Source: Methylococcales bacterium
Lineage (GTDB): Bacteria > Pseudomonadota > Gammaproteobacteria > Methylococcales > Methylomonadaceae
Length of the DNA: 64,000 nt
Direction: 5' to 3'
NCBI GenBank assembly: GCA_030753675.1
Contig: JASMBU010000006.1
Location: forward strand, 1-64,000
This document shows positions 38,686-50,599 of the stretch, piece by piece. The position numbers and the translations under genes were made by a program. Each line of letters opens with the position of its first letter. The stretch's first letter is position 1. The notes under the pieces were generated by a model. It saw nothing but the letters and a program-made list of their open reading frames with translations. It made no database searches and was not told the origin of the DNA.

Positions 38686-39630
38686 CTATTGTAAAATAAA
38701 CCATTGATAGCCCACATAAAAAGATATCAACGCAAACCCTTCTAACCGACTAATACAACCCGTTTTCTTAAAAAACTTATACCCAAAAACAAATAAAATA
38801 CCGGTCAAGAAAAGCATCACGGGGAAATCTCGATACAACACACTCTGATCCAAAACATTGGGTGCGAATAACCCCGGCAATGAATAAACCGCTAGTAAAT
38901 TATAAATATTAGAACCAATAACATTACCAATGGCTAGATCCCCCTCTGTTTTGATAACACTCATAATCGAAGACGCCAATTCAGGAAGACTGGTTCCCAC
39001 AGCAACAATACTCAAGCCAATAACTAAATCACTTACACCATAATATTGTGCAATATTAACTGCGGCCCAAACTAAAAGCTTAGAACTAAACAATAACCCC
39101 AAAAGGCCCAGAGAAAAAGCAACCCAAGCCTTTTTTGTGGTCATTTCACTATCAAACTCATCAGAAAAGTCATCTGCTTGCGCATTACCTCGGGACGATC
39201 TAATTAACCACCCTAAAAAAACAACCAAGCCCACCAACATAAAAACCGCGTCTATTTGCCCTAATCCATCAAAAGCAAGTAAATAACAAAGAACACTAAT
39301 GCCCATCAGTATCGGAATCTCACGCCTCATAATACCGGAAGGCATTGCGATTGGAGCAATTATTGCCGTCACCCCGAGCACCATTCCAATATTAGCAATA
39401 TTAGATCCTAACGCATTCCCAACGGCTAAGCCTGAATTCCCTTGCAAAGAAGAAATCCCGGACACTAAAATCTCAGGAGCCGACGTCCCCAACCCGACAA
39501 TAGTCAATCCTATCACTAAAGATGAAACGCCCATTTGCTTGGCGATCGAAACTGCACCAGAAACAAAATAATCCGCAGAAAAAACCAATGCAACCAAACT
39601 AAGAATAAGTATTACTATAAAAACAACCAT
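38686..39630 (-). CDS. Calcium/sodium antiporter, YrbG family
   Basis: 314 residues with about ten membrane segments in two inverted halves. Both halves carry the exchanger motif: GLTIVGLGTSAPEILVS and GLSIVAVGTSLPELASS, the acidic residues being the ion ligands. The gene is at the head of the kds-lpt operon as in E. coli. Physiological substrate (Ca2+ or another cation) not decided. Confidence 0.92.
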   Translation of the reverse strand: MVVFIVILILSLVALVFSADYFVSGAVSIAKQMGVSSLVIGLTIVGLGTSAPEILVSGISSLQGNSGLAVGNALGSNIANIGMVLGVTAIIAPIAMPSGIMRREIPILMGISVLCYLLAFDGLGQIDAVFMLVGLVVFLGWLIRSSRGNAQADDFSDEFDSEMTTKKAWVAFSLGLLGLLFSSKLLVWAAVNIAQYYGVSDLVIGLSIVAVGTSLPELASSIMSVIKTEGDLAIGNVIGSNIYNLLAVYSLPGLFAPNVLDQSVLYRDFPVMLFLTGILFVFGYKFFKKTGCISRLEGFALISFYVGYQWFILQ

Positions 39631-39763
39631 AACTTCCGATCAGGTAAATTTATTTATTATGCCACGACCACCTATTGGCTGTATAAACTTATCCACCCTA
39701 ATAATTTGACTTTATAATGACGGCTCATGGAGAATAGTAACTTTTTATCTTCAATCACTGTTA

Positions 39764-40570
39764 ATGGAAGAAAATAACACCCAAAATTCGAGCTTGGTGA
39801 CTATTCGTAATCTGTCATTCGCTCGCGAGCAACGGGTTATCTTTGACAATGCCTCGCTTGATATCCAACACGGTAAAATTACCGCCATCATGGGTCCAAG
39901 CGGCAGCGGAAAAACAACCTTACTAAAACTTATAGGCGGCCAACTTAGCCAATCCCAAGGCTCTATTGTGGTTGATGGGCAGCATATTAACCAATTAAAT
40001 CGCTCGGAACTTTATGCATTACGAAAGAAAATGGGGATGTTATTCCAGAGCGGCGCCTTACTGACAGATCTTAACGTTTTCGATAATGTCGCCTACCCAA
40101 TCCGGGAGCATACGGCTTTACCCGAATCCATAATTAGAACACTGGTTTTAATGAAACTACAAGCCGTCGGCCTTCGAGGTGCGAGACAGTTATATCCCAA
40201 TGAGTTATCCGGCGGCATGGCCAGACGCGTCGCCCTTGCTAGAGCAATTGCATTAGACCCTATGATGATAATGTATGATGAACCCTTTACTGGACAAGAC
40301 CCTATATCGATGGGTGTTTTGGTGAAATTAATCAAAACACTCAATGACTCGGTCGGCTTAACGAGCATTATCGTTTCTCATGATGTAGAAGAAACCGCTG
40401 CTATTGCTGACTATATCTATATTATGTCATCTGGTAAAATAATCGGACAAGGCACACCTCAGGAACTTCAACAGTCAAAATCTGAATGGGTGCAACAATT
40501 TATGAATGGGAAGCCTGACGGCCCCGTTAAGTTCCATTATTCATCAGATAACTATTTCGACGACTTATAG
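39764..40570 (+). CDS. mlaF: Phospholipid transport ATP-binding protein MlaF
   Basis: 268 residues. Walker [10 protein letters not shown], signature LSGGMARR, Walker B MIMYDEPF and Q-loop [14 protein letters not shown] are typical of MlaF. It drives the Mla retrograde/anterograde phospholipid system that keeps outer-membrane asymmetry. Divergent from the kds-lpt operon. Confidence 0.95.
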   Translation: MEENNTQNSSLVTIRNLSFAREQRVIFDNASLDIQHGKITAIMGPSGSGKTTLLKLIGGQLSQSQGSIVVDGQHINQLNRSELYALRKKMGMLFQSGALLTDLNVFDNVAYPIREHTALPESIIRTLVLMKLQAVGLRGARQLYPNELSGGMARRVALARAIALDPMMIMYDEPFTGQDPISMGVLVKLIKTLNDSVGLTSIIVSHDVEETAAIADYIYIMSSGKIIGQGTPQELQQSKSEWVQQFMNGKPDGPVKFHYSSDNYFDDL

Positions 40571-40592
40571 CCATCTAAGGCAAAACTTAATA

Positions 40593-41375
40593 ATGATTAC
40601 GTTTTTATCAACTATTGGCCATTCAGTCATTGTCACCTTAACAAAAACCGGCAGAGGAGCTTTGTTCTTAAAACAGACGCTCACCTGCACACTCAGTGTC
40701 CTGTGCCAGCCTCGATTAATTAGCAAGCAACTATTTTCTGTGGGTGTGCTCACCATTCTTATTATTACCATTTCAGGCTTATTTGTAGGTATGGTGTTAG
40801 GATTACAAGGCTACTACATCCTTTCTGATTTTGGTGCCGAAGAAACCTTAGGGGTTATGATAGCCGCCTCACTGGTACGTGAATTAGGTCCCGTGGTATC
40901 TGCCCTGCTGTTTGCCGGACGCGCAGGGTCTTCGCTCACTGCCGAAATTGGTTTAATGAAAGCTACCGAACAACTATCGGGCATGGAAATGATGGCCGTG
41001 GACCCGATTCAACGTATAGTCTGCCCTCGTTTCCTAGCGGGCTGTTTTTCAATGCCACTACTTGCCGCCATTTTTAGCATGGTAGGTATTTTAGGCGGTC
41101 AATTAGTAGGTGTTACTCTTCTGGGTGTTGATGAAGGGGCCTTCTGGTCTCAAATGCAATCAAGTATTGATTTTTATGATGATATTCTCAACGGCGTCAT
41201 AAAAAGTTTGGTCTTTGGCTTCGTCGTTACGTGGATTTCACTCTTTGAGGGTTATGATGCTATACCCACATCTGAAGGAGTCAGCCGAGCTACAACACGA
41301 ACGGTTGTATACTCTTCTTTTGCCATTCTAGGCATGGACTTTATTTTAACTGCACTCATGTTCGGAGATATTTAA
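40593..41375 (+). CDS. mlaE: Phospholipid ABC transporter permease MlaE
   Basis: 260 residues from the ATG at 40593, which removes 29 residues that read through the end of mlaF. Five or six membrane helices with the family segments [24 protein letters not shown] and [17 protein letters not shown]. It forms the inner-membrane core with MlaF. Confidence 0.94.
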   Translation: MITFLSTIGHSVIVTLTKTGRGALFLKQTLTCTLSVLCQPRLISKQLFSVGVLTILIITISGLFVGMVLGLQGYYILSDFGAEETLGVMIAASLVRELGPVVSALLFAGRAGSSLTAEIGLMKATEQLSGMEMMAVDPIQRIVCPRFLAGCFSMPLLAAIFSMVGILGGQLVGVTLLGVDEGAFWSQMQSSIDFYDDILNGVIKSLVFGFVVTWISLFEGYDAIPTSEGVSRATTRTVVYSSFAILGMDFILTALMFGDI

Positions 41376-41377
41376 AA

Positions 41378-41839
41378 ATGCAGAACCCTAAATCACTGGA
41401 AACTTTAGTAGGGCTGTTCGTCGTTATCGGCATTGGCGCTCTTTTCTTTCTAGGCCTCAATGTCAGCAACCTTGCTTCTTACTCTGATACCGATGGTTAC
41501 ACCATTACAGCACGATTCGAAAATTCTGGCGGCCTCAAAGTACGCTCACCTGTTTCTGTTGCCGGTGTTCGAATAGGTCGCGTAACTGCTATAGATTTTG
41601 ACAACACAAGTTATGAATCTGTCGTGCAAATGAAAATTGGTGCCCAATACAACACGCTACCGGATGACAGTTCAGCAAGTATTTTTACTGCAGGCCTACT
41701 CGGCGAACAATACATTGGCCTACAGACCGGCGCATCAGAAGACTATTTAACGCAAAATAGTGAATTAGAATTAACCCAATCCGCTATTGTTTTAGAAGAA
41801 ATTATTGGCCAATTTTTATTCAGCGAAAAAGAAAATTAA
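41378..41839 (+). CDS. mlaD: Phospholipid-binding MCE protein MlaD
   Basis: 153 residues. One membrane anchor (LVGLFVVIGIGALFFLGLNV) and an MCE domain with ARFENSGGLKVRSPVSVAGVRIG and GLLGEQYIGLQTG. It forms the periplasmic hexameric ring on MlaE. Two bases separate it from mlaE. Confidence 0.94.
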   Translation: MQNPKSLETLVGLFVVIGIGALFFLGLNVSNLASYSDTDGYTITARFENSGGLKVRSPVSVAGVRIGRVTAIDFDNTSYESVVQMKIGAQYNTLPDDSSASIFTAGLLGEQYIGLQTGASEDYLTQNSELELTQSAIVLEEIIGQFLFSEKEN

Positions 41840-41841
41840 TC

Positions 41842-42138
41842 ATGTCGGCTATTTTATTAACAGAAAACAGCAGCAACGATTATACTATCAGCGGTGACTT
41901 AACCTTTGCGACCATTGATGAAACCATTGTCAATAAACTCCCCTTTAATCAGGAACGTATTAGCGTGGACTTCGCCCCCGTCACGATTGCCGACAGCGCA
42001 GGACTTGCGCTACTCGTAGAATGGCAAAAAAAAGCAACTCGTAAAAACATCACATTACAGTTTAAAAACTTACCGCAACAAATAAAAGCATTAGCCAGAC
42101 TTGTTGAAGTAAACGATTTAATTAAAAATACGCTCTGA
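41842..42138 (+). CDS. mlaB: STAS-domain protein, MlaB-like
   Basis: 98 residues with a STAS fold; ISVDFAPVTIADSAGLALLVEWQ contains the conserved Asp-Ser segment. In the Mla system MlaB binds MlaF and stabilises the ATPase. It follows mlaD directly: no mlaC gene, the periplasmic lipid shuttle, lies in between. Confidence 0.87.
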   Translation: MSAILLTENSSNDYTISGDLTFATIDETIVNKLPFNQERISVDFAPVTIADSAGLALLVEWQKKATRKNITLQFKNLPQQIKALARLVEVNDLIKNTL

Positions 42139-42162
42139 AATTATTTAGTAGCGCACCATTAA

Positions 42163-43449
<1,287 letters not shown>

Positions 43450-43472
43450 CTCAACAAACCAGAACTGCCGTT

Positions 43473-44105
43473 ATGCTAACTATTGCAATCTCCAAAGGAC
43501 GTATTTACGAAGAGGCCTTGCCCTTGCTTGCCGCCGCCGACATTATCCCTATCGACGACCCTAAAAAATGCCGCAAACTCATTCTAGATACCAATCACCC
43601 TGATGTTAAACTGGTTATTATCCGCGCAACCGATGTACCGACCTTTGTCGAATACGGTGCTGCCGACATGGGAATTGCCGGTAAAGACGTGTTAATTGAA
43701 CACGGTGCTCAAAGTCTTTACGAACCTCTAGATCTTGGTATTTCAACCTGTCGTTTAATGACGGCTGCACATAAAGATGCTCCTCCGTTAGGCCGTCGCA
43801 TCCGCGTTGCAACAAAATATGTCAAAACCGCTCAGCACTATTTTTCCAGCCAAGGCATTCAGGCAGAAATCATTAAACTCTATGGCTCTATGGAACTTGC
43901 ACCACTCGTCGGTTTAGCTGATTGTATTGTTGATCTCGTCGATACCGGCAATACCTTAAAGGCTAACGGATTAGAACCCAAAGATTTAATTATGACCATC
44001 AGCTCTCGCCTCATAGTAAATAAGGCCTCAATGAAAATGAAACACCAACAAATTCAAACCGTCATTGAGCAAATTGCATCTGCCTTACCCTCAACGACAC
44101 CCTAA
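43473..44105 (+). CDS. hisG: ATP phosphoribosyltransferase, short form HisG
   Basis: 210 residues from the ATG at 43473; the open frame begins inside murA and is not used before that. [14 protein letters not shown] and [16 protein letters not shown] are conserved. The length marks the short form, which lacks the regulatory C-terminal domain and needs HisZ, not present in the window. First step of histidine synthesis. Confidence 0.95.
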   Translation: MLTIAISKGRIYEEALPLLAAADIIPIDDPKKCRKLILDTNHPDVKLVIIRATDVPTFVEYGAADMGIAGKDVLIEHGAQSLYEPLDLGISTCRLMTAAHKDAPPLGRRIRVATKYVKTAQHYFSSQGIQAEIIKLYGSMELAPLVGLADCIVDLVDTGNTLKANGLEPKDLIMTISSRLIVNKASMKMKHQQIQTVIEQIASALPSTTP

Positions 44106-44109
44106 CGTG

Positions 44110-45429
44110 ATGACAGTTACTCCTCAAATAAAACGTTTAGATAGCACCGATGCTGAATTCTCCGTACAGCTAAAAGCATTATTGGCTTGGGACCAAACTG
44201 AAGACCAATCGATCCACCAGAAAGTTCTGCATATTATTTCCTCGGTCCGAGACCATGGCAATAGTGCGCTACTCGATTATACTCAACAATTTGACCACCA
44301 TGATGTCGGCCATGCGGACAACCTTGAAATCCCAAAAGACGCCCTAAAAGCCGCCTGGAATACGCTTCCGATAGACTGCTCTGAAGCATTATCTGTTGCT
44401 GCTCAGCGTATACGCGAATATGCTGAACACCAAAAACTACAATCCTGGCAATATCAAGAAACTGACGGCACTCTATTAGGCCAACAAATTACTGCACTTA
44501 ATCGAGTTGGCATTTATGTCCCTGGCGGTAAAGCAGCCTACCCTTCTTCTGTGCTAATGAATGCTATCCCAGCAAAAGTGGCGGGCGTCAATGAAATTTT
44601 AATGGTCACGCCCACACCATCAGGGCACCAAAACCCCATGGTCTTAGCTGCAGCCTATCTCGCCGGTGTTGATCGAATTTTTACTATTGGTGGTGCTCAG
44701 GCAGTTGCCGCATTAGCCTACGGCACTGAAACTATTCCTGCTGTAGATAAAATTGTCGGCCCGGGAAATATTTATGTCGCCACAGCCAAAAAGCTTGTCT
44801 TCGGTCAAGTCGGCATAGACATGATTGCAGGCCCATCAGAAATACTCATTATCTGCGATGGGCAAAGCAACCCAGACTGGATTGCCATGGACTTGTTTTC
44901 TCAAGCAGAACACGACGAAAACGCCCAAGCTATTTTGATTTCTCCCGACGAGAATTTTCTCACCCAAGTCAGCCAAAGCATCAAGAACCTTCTACCCACC
45001 CTTGAAAGAGCTGATATCATCCGGAAGTCTCTTGCCTCTAGAGGCGCGTTCATCCATGCGCCTGATTTGACTAAAGCCATTGAAATCGCCAATATTATTG
45101 CACCTGAACATCTTGAACTATCCGTTGAAAAACCAGAACTACTTGCACCGCTCGTTCACAATGCGGGTGCTATTTTTATGGGTCGTTATACAGCTGAAGC
45201 ACTGGGGGACTATTGTGCTGGACCCAATCATGTCTTGCCCACCTCCGGAACAGCCAAGTTTTCCTCCCCACTGGGCGTTTATGATTTCCAAAAACGCACT
45301 AGCTTAATCAATTGTTCTGCATCAGGTGCAAACTCACTGGGTCGCATCGCTTCCGTGCTCGCTCGAGGTGAAAGCCTAACGGCACATGCACAATCAGCCG
45401 AATACCGAATCGTCAAAAAGTCATCTTGA
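44110..45429 (+). CDS. hisD: Histidinol dehydrogenase
   Basis: About 439 residues from the ATG at 44110; a GTG at 44107 is an alternative. [31 protein letters not shown] and the zinc and catalytic region [16 protein letters not shown] and [21 protein letters not shown] are present. Performs the last two oxidations to histidine. Directly follows hisG. Confidence 0.96.
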   Translation: MTVTPQIKRLDSTDAEFSVQLKALLAWDQTEDQSIHQKVLHIISSVRDHGNSALLDYTQQFDHHDVGHADNLEIPKDALKAAWNTLPIDCSEALSVAAQRIREYAEHQKLQSWQYQETDGTLLGQQITALNRVGIYVPGGKAAYPSSVLMNAIPAKVAGVNEILMVTPTPSGHQNPMVLAAAYLAGVDRIFTIGGAQAVAALAYGTETIPAVDKIVGPGNIYVATAKKLVFGQVGIDMIAGPSEILIICDGQSNPDWIAMDLFSQAEHDENAQAILISPDENFLTQVSQSIKNLLPTLERADIIRKSLASRGAFIHAPDLTKAIEIANIIAPEHLELSVEKPELLAPLVHNAGAIFMGRYTAEALGDYCAGPNHVLPTSGTAKFSSPLGVYDFQKRTSLINCSASGANSLGRIASVLARGESLTAHAQSAEYRIVKKSS

Positions 45430-45474
45430 AATTTAACCTGTAAAAAACAAATCCGCTCCCACTTGTTATAAACC

Positions 45475-46578
45475 ATGAAAACCATCGAAAAATTAAGCAC
45501 CGCTATTTTCCGCAAGAACATTCTTGAAATGACTGCCTATCAGGTCGCCGAAGCAGATGGGTTTATCAAACTTGACGCGATGGAAAACCCTTATGGTTGG
45601 CCCATTGAATTGACTGAGGCGTGGCTAAAGACCCTTAGAAACTGTGAAATAAATCGTTATCCTGACCCTGATGCCCGTCATTTAAGTAACAAACTCCGAG
45701 AGATGAATGAAATCCCAGCGAGGCTCGGAATACTACTCGGAAATGGCTCCGATGAAATCATCCAACTATTATTAATGGCACTCCCACCAACTGCACCGGT
45801 AATGGCTCCCGATCCCAGCTTTGTCATGTACAAACAAATTAGTGACGGCTTAGACCTTAACTTTCACGCCATTCCATTACAAGAAAATAATTTTGAGCTC
45901 GATTTACCCTGCTTTCTCAAGGCTATTAAAGAAATAAAACCTAAGATTATTTTCCTCGCCTACCCTAATAACCCAACAGGTAATTTGTTTAATACTTCGG
46001 ATATCCAGGAAATTATTAATCAGGCTACTGGATTAGTCGTCATTGATGAGGCGTATGCGCCTTTTACTGATGCCACCTTTATGTCTGAAATATCAGGTTT
46101 TGATAATTTACTGGTTATGCGAACTGTTTCCAAATTAGGCCTAGCTGGCCTTAGGCTCGGTTATTTAGTGGGTCAAGACGAAATCATTAACCAATTGAAT
46201 AAAATTCGCCTACCTTATAATATCAATGTACTGACTCAAGTTAGCACCCTTTTTGCGCTATCAAACTACGCTATTTTTGAGCAACAAACGCAATTAATTT
46301 GTCAAGAAAGAACCACATTAATGCAAGCACTCAACAACATACCTCAACTCGAGGTTTTCTCTAGCGACGCCAATTTTATTTTATTCCGCGTTTTAAATCA
46401 AAGCGCACACGCACTATTCACCTTTTTAAAAGATCAACAGGTTCTAATAAAAAGCCTTGCACATCATGACGCGCCGTTAACAAATTGTTTACGTGTGACT
46501 GTTGGAAAAAAAGAAGAAAATAGTGTTTTTTTAACCGCTTTATCGCAATACTTCAGCCGCCTTAATCAAGGAAGCTAA
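45475..46578 (+). CDS. hisC: Histidinol-phosphate aminotransferase
   Basis: 367 residues, fold type I PLP enzyme. LDAMENPYGWP, GNGSDEIIQLL, YPNNPTGNLF, VVIDEAYAPF and the PLP lysine in RTVSKLGLAGLRLGYL. It completes a hisGDC set with murA upstream, as in several gammaproteobacteria. Confidence 0.95.
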   Translation: MKTIEKLSTAIFRKNILEMTAYQVAEADGFIKLDAMENPYGWPIELTEAWLKTLRNCEINRYPDPDARHLSNKLREMNEIPARLGILLGNGSDEIIQLLLMALPPTAPVMAPDPSFVMYKQISDGLDLNFHAIPLQENNFELDLPCFLKAIKEIKPKIIFLAYPNNPTGNLFNTSDIQEIINQATGLVVIDEAYAPFTDATFMSEISGFDNLLVMRTVSKLGLAGLRLGYLVGQDEIINQLNKIRLPYNINVLTQVSTLFALSNYAIFEQQTQLICQERTTLMQALNNIPQLEVFSSDANFILFRVLNQSAHALFTFLKDQQVLIKSLAHHDAPLTNCLRVTVGKKEENSVFLTALSQYFSRLNQGS

Positions 46579-46673
46579 TTTGTCTAAAAAAAATACTCGA
46601 TTAATGCTATATTGATTAAGTTTGAACACATTCCCCAAAATAACTGTGTATTTTTCTGTAGGAGAAAGATGTA

Positions 46674-47258
46674 ATGAATAATTCAGGCGTAGACAAAACA
46701 AGACGCCAATTTCTTACCAATGCCTTAACCGTTGTTGGCGCTGTTGGTACCGGATTCGTAACGGTTCCATTTTTGTCCCAAATGCAACCTAGCGTTAAAG
46801 CTAAAGCATCTGGTGCGCCAGTACAAGTCAACCTTAGTAGACTGGAGCCGGGGCAATTAATACGTGTCGAATGGCGAGGTAAACCCGTCTGGATACTAAA
46901 TAGAACGGAAGCTGCACTGAGTACATTGGCTCCTTTGGAAAGTGAGTTAAGCGACCCTAATTCAGCCGAATCACTTCAACCAGCTGCTGCTCAAAATTCA
47001 ACTCGGTCGTTAAAACCAGAAATATTTGTGGCTATTGGTCTATGCACCCACTTGGGGTGCTCACCCACGTATCGCCCAGAAATTGCACCAACCGATTTAG
47101 GAAAAGACTGGCAAGGCGGCTTCTTTTGTCCGTGTCATGGTTCTAAATTTGATATCGCCGGCCGAGTTTATAGCAGTATGCCTGCCCCTACAAATCTAGA
47201 AATACCCCCTTATCGATATATTGATGATAATACCATCGTCATTGGCGACAATGCTTAA
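46674..47258 (+). CDS. petA: Ubiquinol-cytochrome c reductase iron-sulfur subunit (Rieske)
   Basis: 194 residues. Twin-arginine signal/anchor TRRQFLTNALTVVGAVGTGF, then the [2Fe-2S] ligands CTHLGC and CPCHGSKFD. A GGAGAAAG site precedes the start. It transfers electrons from quinol to cytochrome c1 in the bc1 complex. An insert rich in Ala, Ser and Glu lies at about 85-115. Confidence 0.96.
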   Translation: MNNSGVDKTRRQFLTNALTVVGAVGTGFVTVPFLSQMQPSVKAKASGAPVQVNLSRLEPGQLIRVEWRGKPVWILNRTEAALSTLAPLESELSDPNSAESLQPAAAQNSTRSLKPEIFVAIGLCTHLGCSPTYRPEIAPTDLGKDWQGGFFCPCHGSKFDIAGRVYSSMPAPTNLEIPPYRYIDDNTIVIGDNA

Positions 47259-47270
47259 GGAGCTTAACGA

Positions 47271-48671
47271 ATGAATTCTCCACGTTTTAATAATTTTGTA
47301 AATTGGATTCTCGCACGGTTCCCATTAACCAAAGTATGGAATGAACATCTTGCCGAATACTATGCCCCCAAAAACTTCAATTTCTGGTATTTCTTTGGTT
47401 CCTTAGCTTTATTGGTTTTAGTCAATCAATTCGCAACAGGGATCATGCTCACCATCAACTATAAGCCTGATTCCGCACTCGCTTTTGATTCTGTAGAATA
47501 CATTATGCGTGATGTTGACTGGGGTTGGCTGATTCGCTATATGCACTCTACCGGCGCGTCTGCTTTTTTTATTGTCGTCTATTTACATATGTTCCGCGGC
47601 CTCCTGTACGGCTCCTTTAAAAAGCCGAGAGAATTAGTCTGGATTTTCGGCATGTTAATTTACGTCTGTCTAATGGCCGAAGCCTTTATGGGATATCTAC
47701 TGCCTTGGGGACAAATGTCCTACTGGGGCGCACAGGTGATCATTTCACTCTTTAGTGCTATTCCTATTGTTGGCGAAGACCTTTCTTTATGGATCCGTGG
47801 CGACTATGTTGTTGCTGATGCTACCTTAAACCGTTTCTTTGCTTTCCACGTTGCAGCGATTCCATTAGTGCTTGTTTTGTTGGTTTTTCTACATATTGTG
47901 GCACTCCATCAGGTGGGCTCTAATAACCCTGACGGCATTGAAATTAAAGAAAATAAAGGCCCCGATGGAATCCCCGTTGACGGCATTCCTTTTCACCCGT
48001 ACTACACTGTCAAAGATATTGTTGGAATCTGTGTCTTTATCTTCTTTTTCTCAGTGGTACTCTTTTATATGCCAGAACTTGAAGGCTATTTTCTTGAACA
48101 TGCTAATTTTATACCGGCAGACCCACTGCAAACACCAGAGCATATTGCACCGCTGTGGTACTTTACACCGTTCTACGCTATTTTACGGGCAGTACCCGAT
48201 AAATTTGCCGGTGTCCTTGCAATGGGCGGCGCTATTTTTGTTTTATTCTTACTCCCTTGGCTTGATACCGTCAAAGTTAAGTCAATACGTTATCGCGGTG
48301 GGATATACAAAAAAGCATTATTCCTGTTTGTTATTAGTTTTTTTGGACTGGGTTACCTTGGAATGCAAGCTCCCACACCGAGCGCTACGATTGCGGCTCG
48401 ATTATTAACTGTTGTCTATTTTTCTTTTTTCCTATTAATGCCAATTTATACACGCTGGGAAAAATTTAAAACCGTTCCCAAAAGGCTCACGTCGAACAGC
48501 TCGATAGGGGATCGATTACCGTTAATTAAACAAGCGATTTCCGACATCACACAAGATACGGTTGTCACCACTAAAAGTGGTAAAACCCTCCATCTAAAAA
48601 CACCCAACCCTAGTGGCCTCCGTAGCGCAAGCGTTGACTTGGCCAAAAAAATGAAAGATAGCCTTGATTAA
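47271..48671 (+). CDS. petB: Cytochrome b of the bc1 complex
   Basis: 466 residues with about nine or ten membrane segments. Haem ligands lie in MHSTGASAFFIVVYLHMFRG and FHVAAIPLVLVLLVFLHI; the Qo motif is APLWYFTPFYAILRA (a PxWY variant of PEWY). The C-terminus is about 40 residues longer than in the minimal form and is basic and soluble. Twelve bases after petA. Confidence 0.95.
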   Translation: MNSPRFNNFVNWILARFPLTKVWNEHLAEYYAPKNFNFWYFFGSLALLVLVNQFATGIMLTINYKPDSALAFDSVEYIMRDVDWGWLIRYMHSTGASAFFIVVYLHMFRGLLYGSFKKPRELVWIFGMLIYVCLMAEAFMGYLLPWGQMSYWGAQVIISLFSAIPIVGEDLSLWIRGDYVVADATLNRFFAFHVAAIPLVLVLLVFLHIVALHQVGSNNPDGIEIKENKGPDGIPVDGIPFHPYYTVKDIVGICVFIFFFSVVLFYMPELEGYFLEHANFIPADPLQTPEHIAPLWYFTPFYAILRAVPDKFAGVLAMGGAIFVLFLLPWLDTVKVKSIRYRGGIYKKALFLFVISFFGLGYLGMQAPTPSATIAARLLTVVYFSFFLLMPIYTRWEKFKTVPKRLTSNSSIGDRLPLIKQAISDITQDTVVTTKSGKTLHLKTPNPSGLRSASVDLAKKMKDSLD

Positions 48672-49389
48672 TATGAAAACACTATTAACTGTTATATTTT
48701 CCTTGTTCGCTTTCACCTGCTCTGCAAGTGGAAAAACTGAACTCATGCACGCTGATATTGACATAAGCGACAATGTATCGCTTAAACGTGGCGCCGAGCA
48801 TTACGTCACCTATTGTTTGGGTTGTCATTCTGCAAAACATATTCGTTACCTACGAATAGCAGAAGATTTTGAACTAAACGAAGATGTCGTTTTAAAAGAC
48901 ATCGCCCCAGTAGGTGCGAGCATTTACGACCCGATGCTTTCAGCAATGGACAAGCATGACTCAAAACACTGGTTCGGCAACGTCCCTCCCGACCTGTCTC
49001 TTATCGCGCGCTCCCGCGGTTCTGATTGGCTCTACACGTACTTAAAGAGTTTTTACCGTGATAGCACCAAAACGCACGGCACTAACAATGCTCTTTTTAA
49101 AGACGTGGGCATGCCAAATGTTTTATGGAAGCTACAGGGCGAACAAGTCCCCCACTATTCTGACGCGGAAAATCAAGTCATCGACTCACTGAGCTTAGCC
49201 CGTCCTGGTGAGTTGAGTCCAAGTGAATTTGATACCGTCGTAACAGACTTGGTTAACTTTTTAGATTATGTTGGCGAACCTGCAAAATTAAAACGCCAAC
49301 AAATGGGTAAATATGTTCTTTTCTTTATTCTAATTCTTGGCTTTATCGGTTATTTACTTAAAAAAGAATATTGGAAAGATATACACTAA
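48664..49389 (+). CDS. petC: Cytochrome c1
   Basis: 241 residues. Signal peptide 1-20, haem c motif CLGCH, methionine ligand expected in DVGMPNVLW, and a C-terminal membrane anchor (MGKYVLFFILILGFIGYLL). It overlaps petB by eight bases. It passes electrons to soluble cytochromes. Confidence 0.95.
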   Translation: MINMKTLLTVIFSLFAFTCSASGKTELMHADIDISDNVSLKRGAEHYVTYCLGCHSAKHIRYLRIAEDFELNEDVVLKDIAPVGASIYDPMLSAMDKHDSKHWFGNVPPDLSLIARSRGSDWLYTYLKSFYRDSTKTHGTNNALFKDVGMPNVLWKLQGEQVPHYSDAENQVIDSLSLARPGELSPSEFDTVVTDLVNFLDYVGEPAKLKRQQMGKYVLFFILILGFIGYLLKKEYWKDIH

Positions 49390-49426
49390 CCTATTCAATC
49401 ATTACTCATCACAACACTAGATACCT

Positions 49427-49464
49427 CTGAATGTTACTGGGAAACATACCTCAGTAACATTCAG
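49427..49464. repeat. 13-bp perfect hairpin after petABC
   Basis: CTGAATGTTACTG (49427-49439) pairs perfectly with CAGTAACATTCAG (49452-49464) around a 12-base loop. There is no T-run on either side, so it is not a normal intrinsic terminator. It may end or protect the petABC message or bind a protein. A second hairpin of the same size stands at 61880-61916. Confidence 0.75.
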
Positions 49465-49569
49465 TTGGTCTCATAATTTAACAGGGCTCAGACTATTGCA
49501 AATCCCCCTGTCAGCGTTAAATCGTCAATCACAACTATACCCGTCAAAATAAAGATCTAAATTAAACGG

Positions 49570-50196
49570 ATGACAAATTACCATACTTCTGGGATGACAC
49601 TAATTTCACCGTATGACTGCATCTGGAGTCAAAGTACCCGCATAGTCATTTTAGAGAAACAAATCCCCATAGAACTCAAGTTCTACGACGCTAATAACCC
49701 GCCAGATTACTTACTGGAACTTAATCCCAATGCATTAAGCCCAACGCTCATTGACAAAGAATTGATTATTTATCATGTAACCATCATTATGGAATACTTG
49801 GAGGAGCGTTTTCCTCAACCGGCGCTTAATAAAATGGATCCTATTTCCAGAGCCAATAACCGCATGATCATCAAGCGGGTCTCCGATGACTGGTGCCAGT
49901 TATTGGAAAATATCCTCTACCACTGTGAAAAACCAGAGCACTCAAAAAAAATTCTAACCGAGAGTCTCCTTTCTGCAACCCCATTGTTTCGAGCAAAAAC
50001 ATACTTCATGAGTGATACATTTTCATTTATCGACTGTCTTCTAGCCCCCTTGCTTTGGCGTCTGCCTAAACTCGGTATTCCCGTATTAGAGCATTCCGCT
50101 GATATTAAAAATTATGCCCAGCGGCTATTTTCTAGGCCCTCATTTAAAGAGAGTTTAAGCCCGAAAGAATTAAAATTAGGCGACTTTACGTTATGA
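49570..50196 (+). CDS. sspA: Stringent starvation protein A
   Basis: 208 residues, glutathione-transferase fold without clear catalytic Ser/Cys. SPYDCIWSQSTRIVILEKQIPIE and ELNPNALSPTLIDKELIIY are SspA-type. It binds RNA polymerase and affects stationary-phase and stress transcription. It overlaps sspB by four bases. Confidence 0.92.
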   Translation: MTNYHTSGMTLISPYDCIWSQSTRIVILEKQIPIELKFYDANNPPDYLLELNPNALSPTLIDKELIIYHVTIIMEYLEERFPQPALNKMDPISRANNRMIIKRVSDDWCQLLENILYHCEKPEHSKKILTESLLSATPLFRAKTYFMSDTFSFIDCLLAPLLWRLPKLGIPVLEHSADIKNYAQRLFSRPSFKESLSPKELKLGDFTL

Positions 50197-50564
50197 AAGA
50201 CCTCAAGCCCTACTTAATTAAAGCGATTAACGAGTGGGTGAATGATAATGCCCTAACACCTTATTTAATGGTTGATGCGGAAGTACCGAATACCATCGTC
50301 CCCACCGACTTCATTGCAGAAGGAAAAATAATTCTCAACTTACGCCCTAGCGCTATTAACAACTTAACTATAGGTAACGAGAACCTGAGTTTTGACGCGA
50401 GTTTTAGCGGCCAATCCATGACTGTTTTTGTACCCATCAATGCTATCATCGGGATTTATGCCAAAGAAAATGGCAAAGGAATGTTTTTTGACCCGACAGA
50501 AGATAATGACAACAAACTGCCAAAGCCCCCTAAAAAAACAAGCCCATTACGTATCGTCAAATAA
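50193..50564 (+). CDS. sspB: ClpXP protease specificity-enhancing factor SspB
   Basis: 123 residues. LKPYLIKAINEWVNDNALTPYLMVDA is the conserved tag-binding fold and the flexible tail ends in SPLRIVK, the ClpX-binding motif. It delivers ssrA-tagged proteins to ClpXP, linking it functionally to ssrA at 4181-4557. Confidence 0.94.
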   Translation: MKDLKPYLIKAINEWVNDNALTPYLMVDAEVPNTIVPTDFIAEGKIILNLRPSAINNLTIGNENLSFDASFSGQSMTVFVPINAIIGIYAKENGKGMFFDPTEDNDNKLPKPPKKTSPLRIVK

Positions 50565-50599
50565 AAAAATGCAGCCCAAAATCCCTGCGTAAAGCCTAT

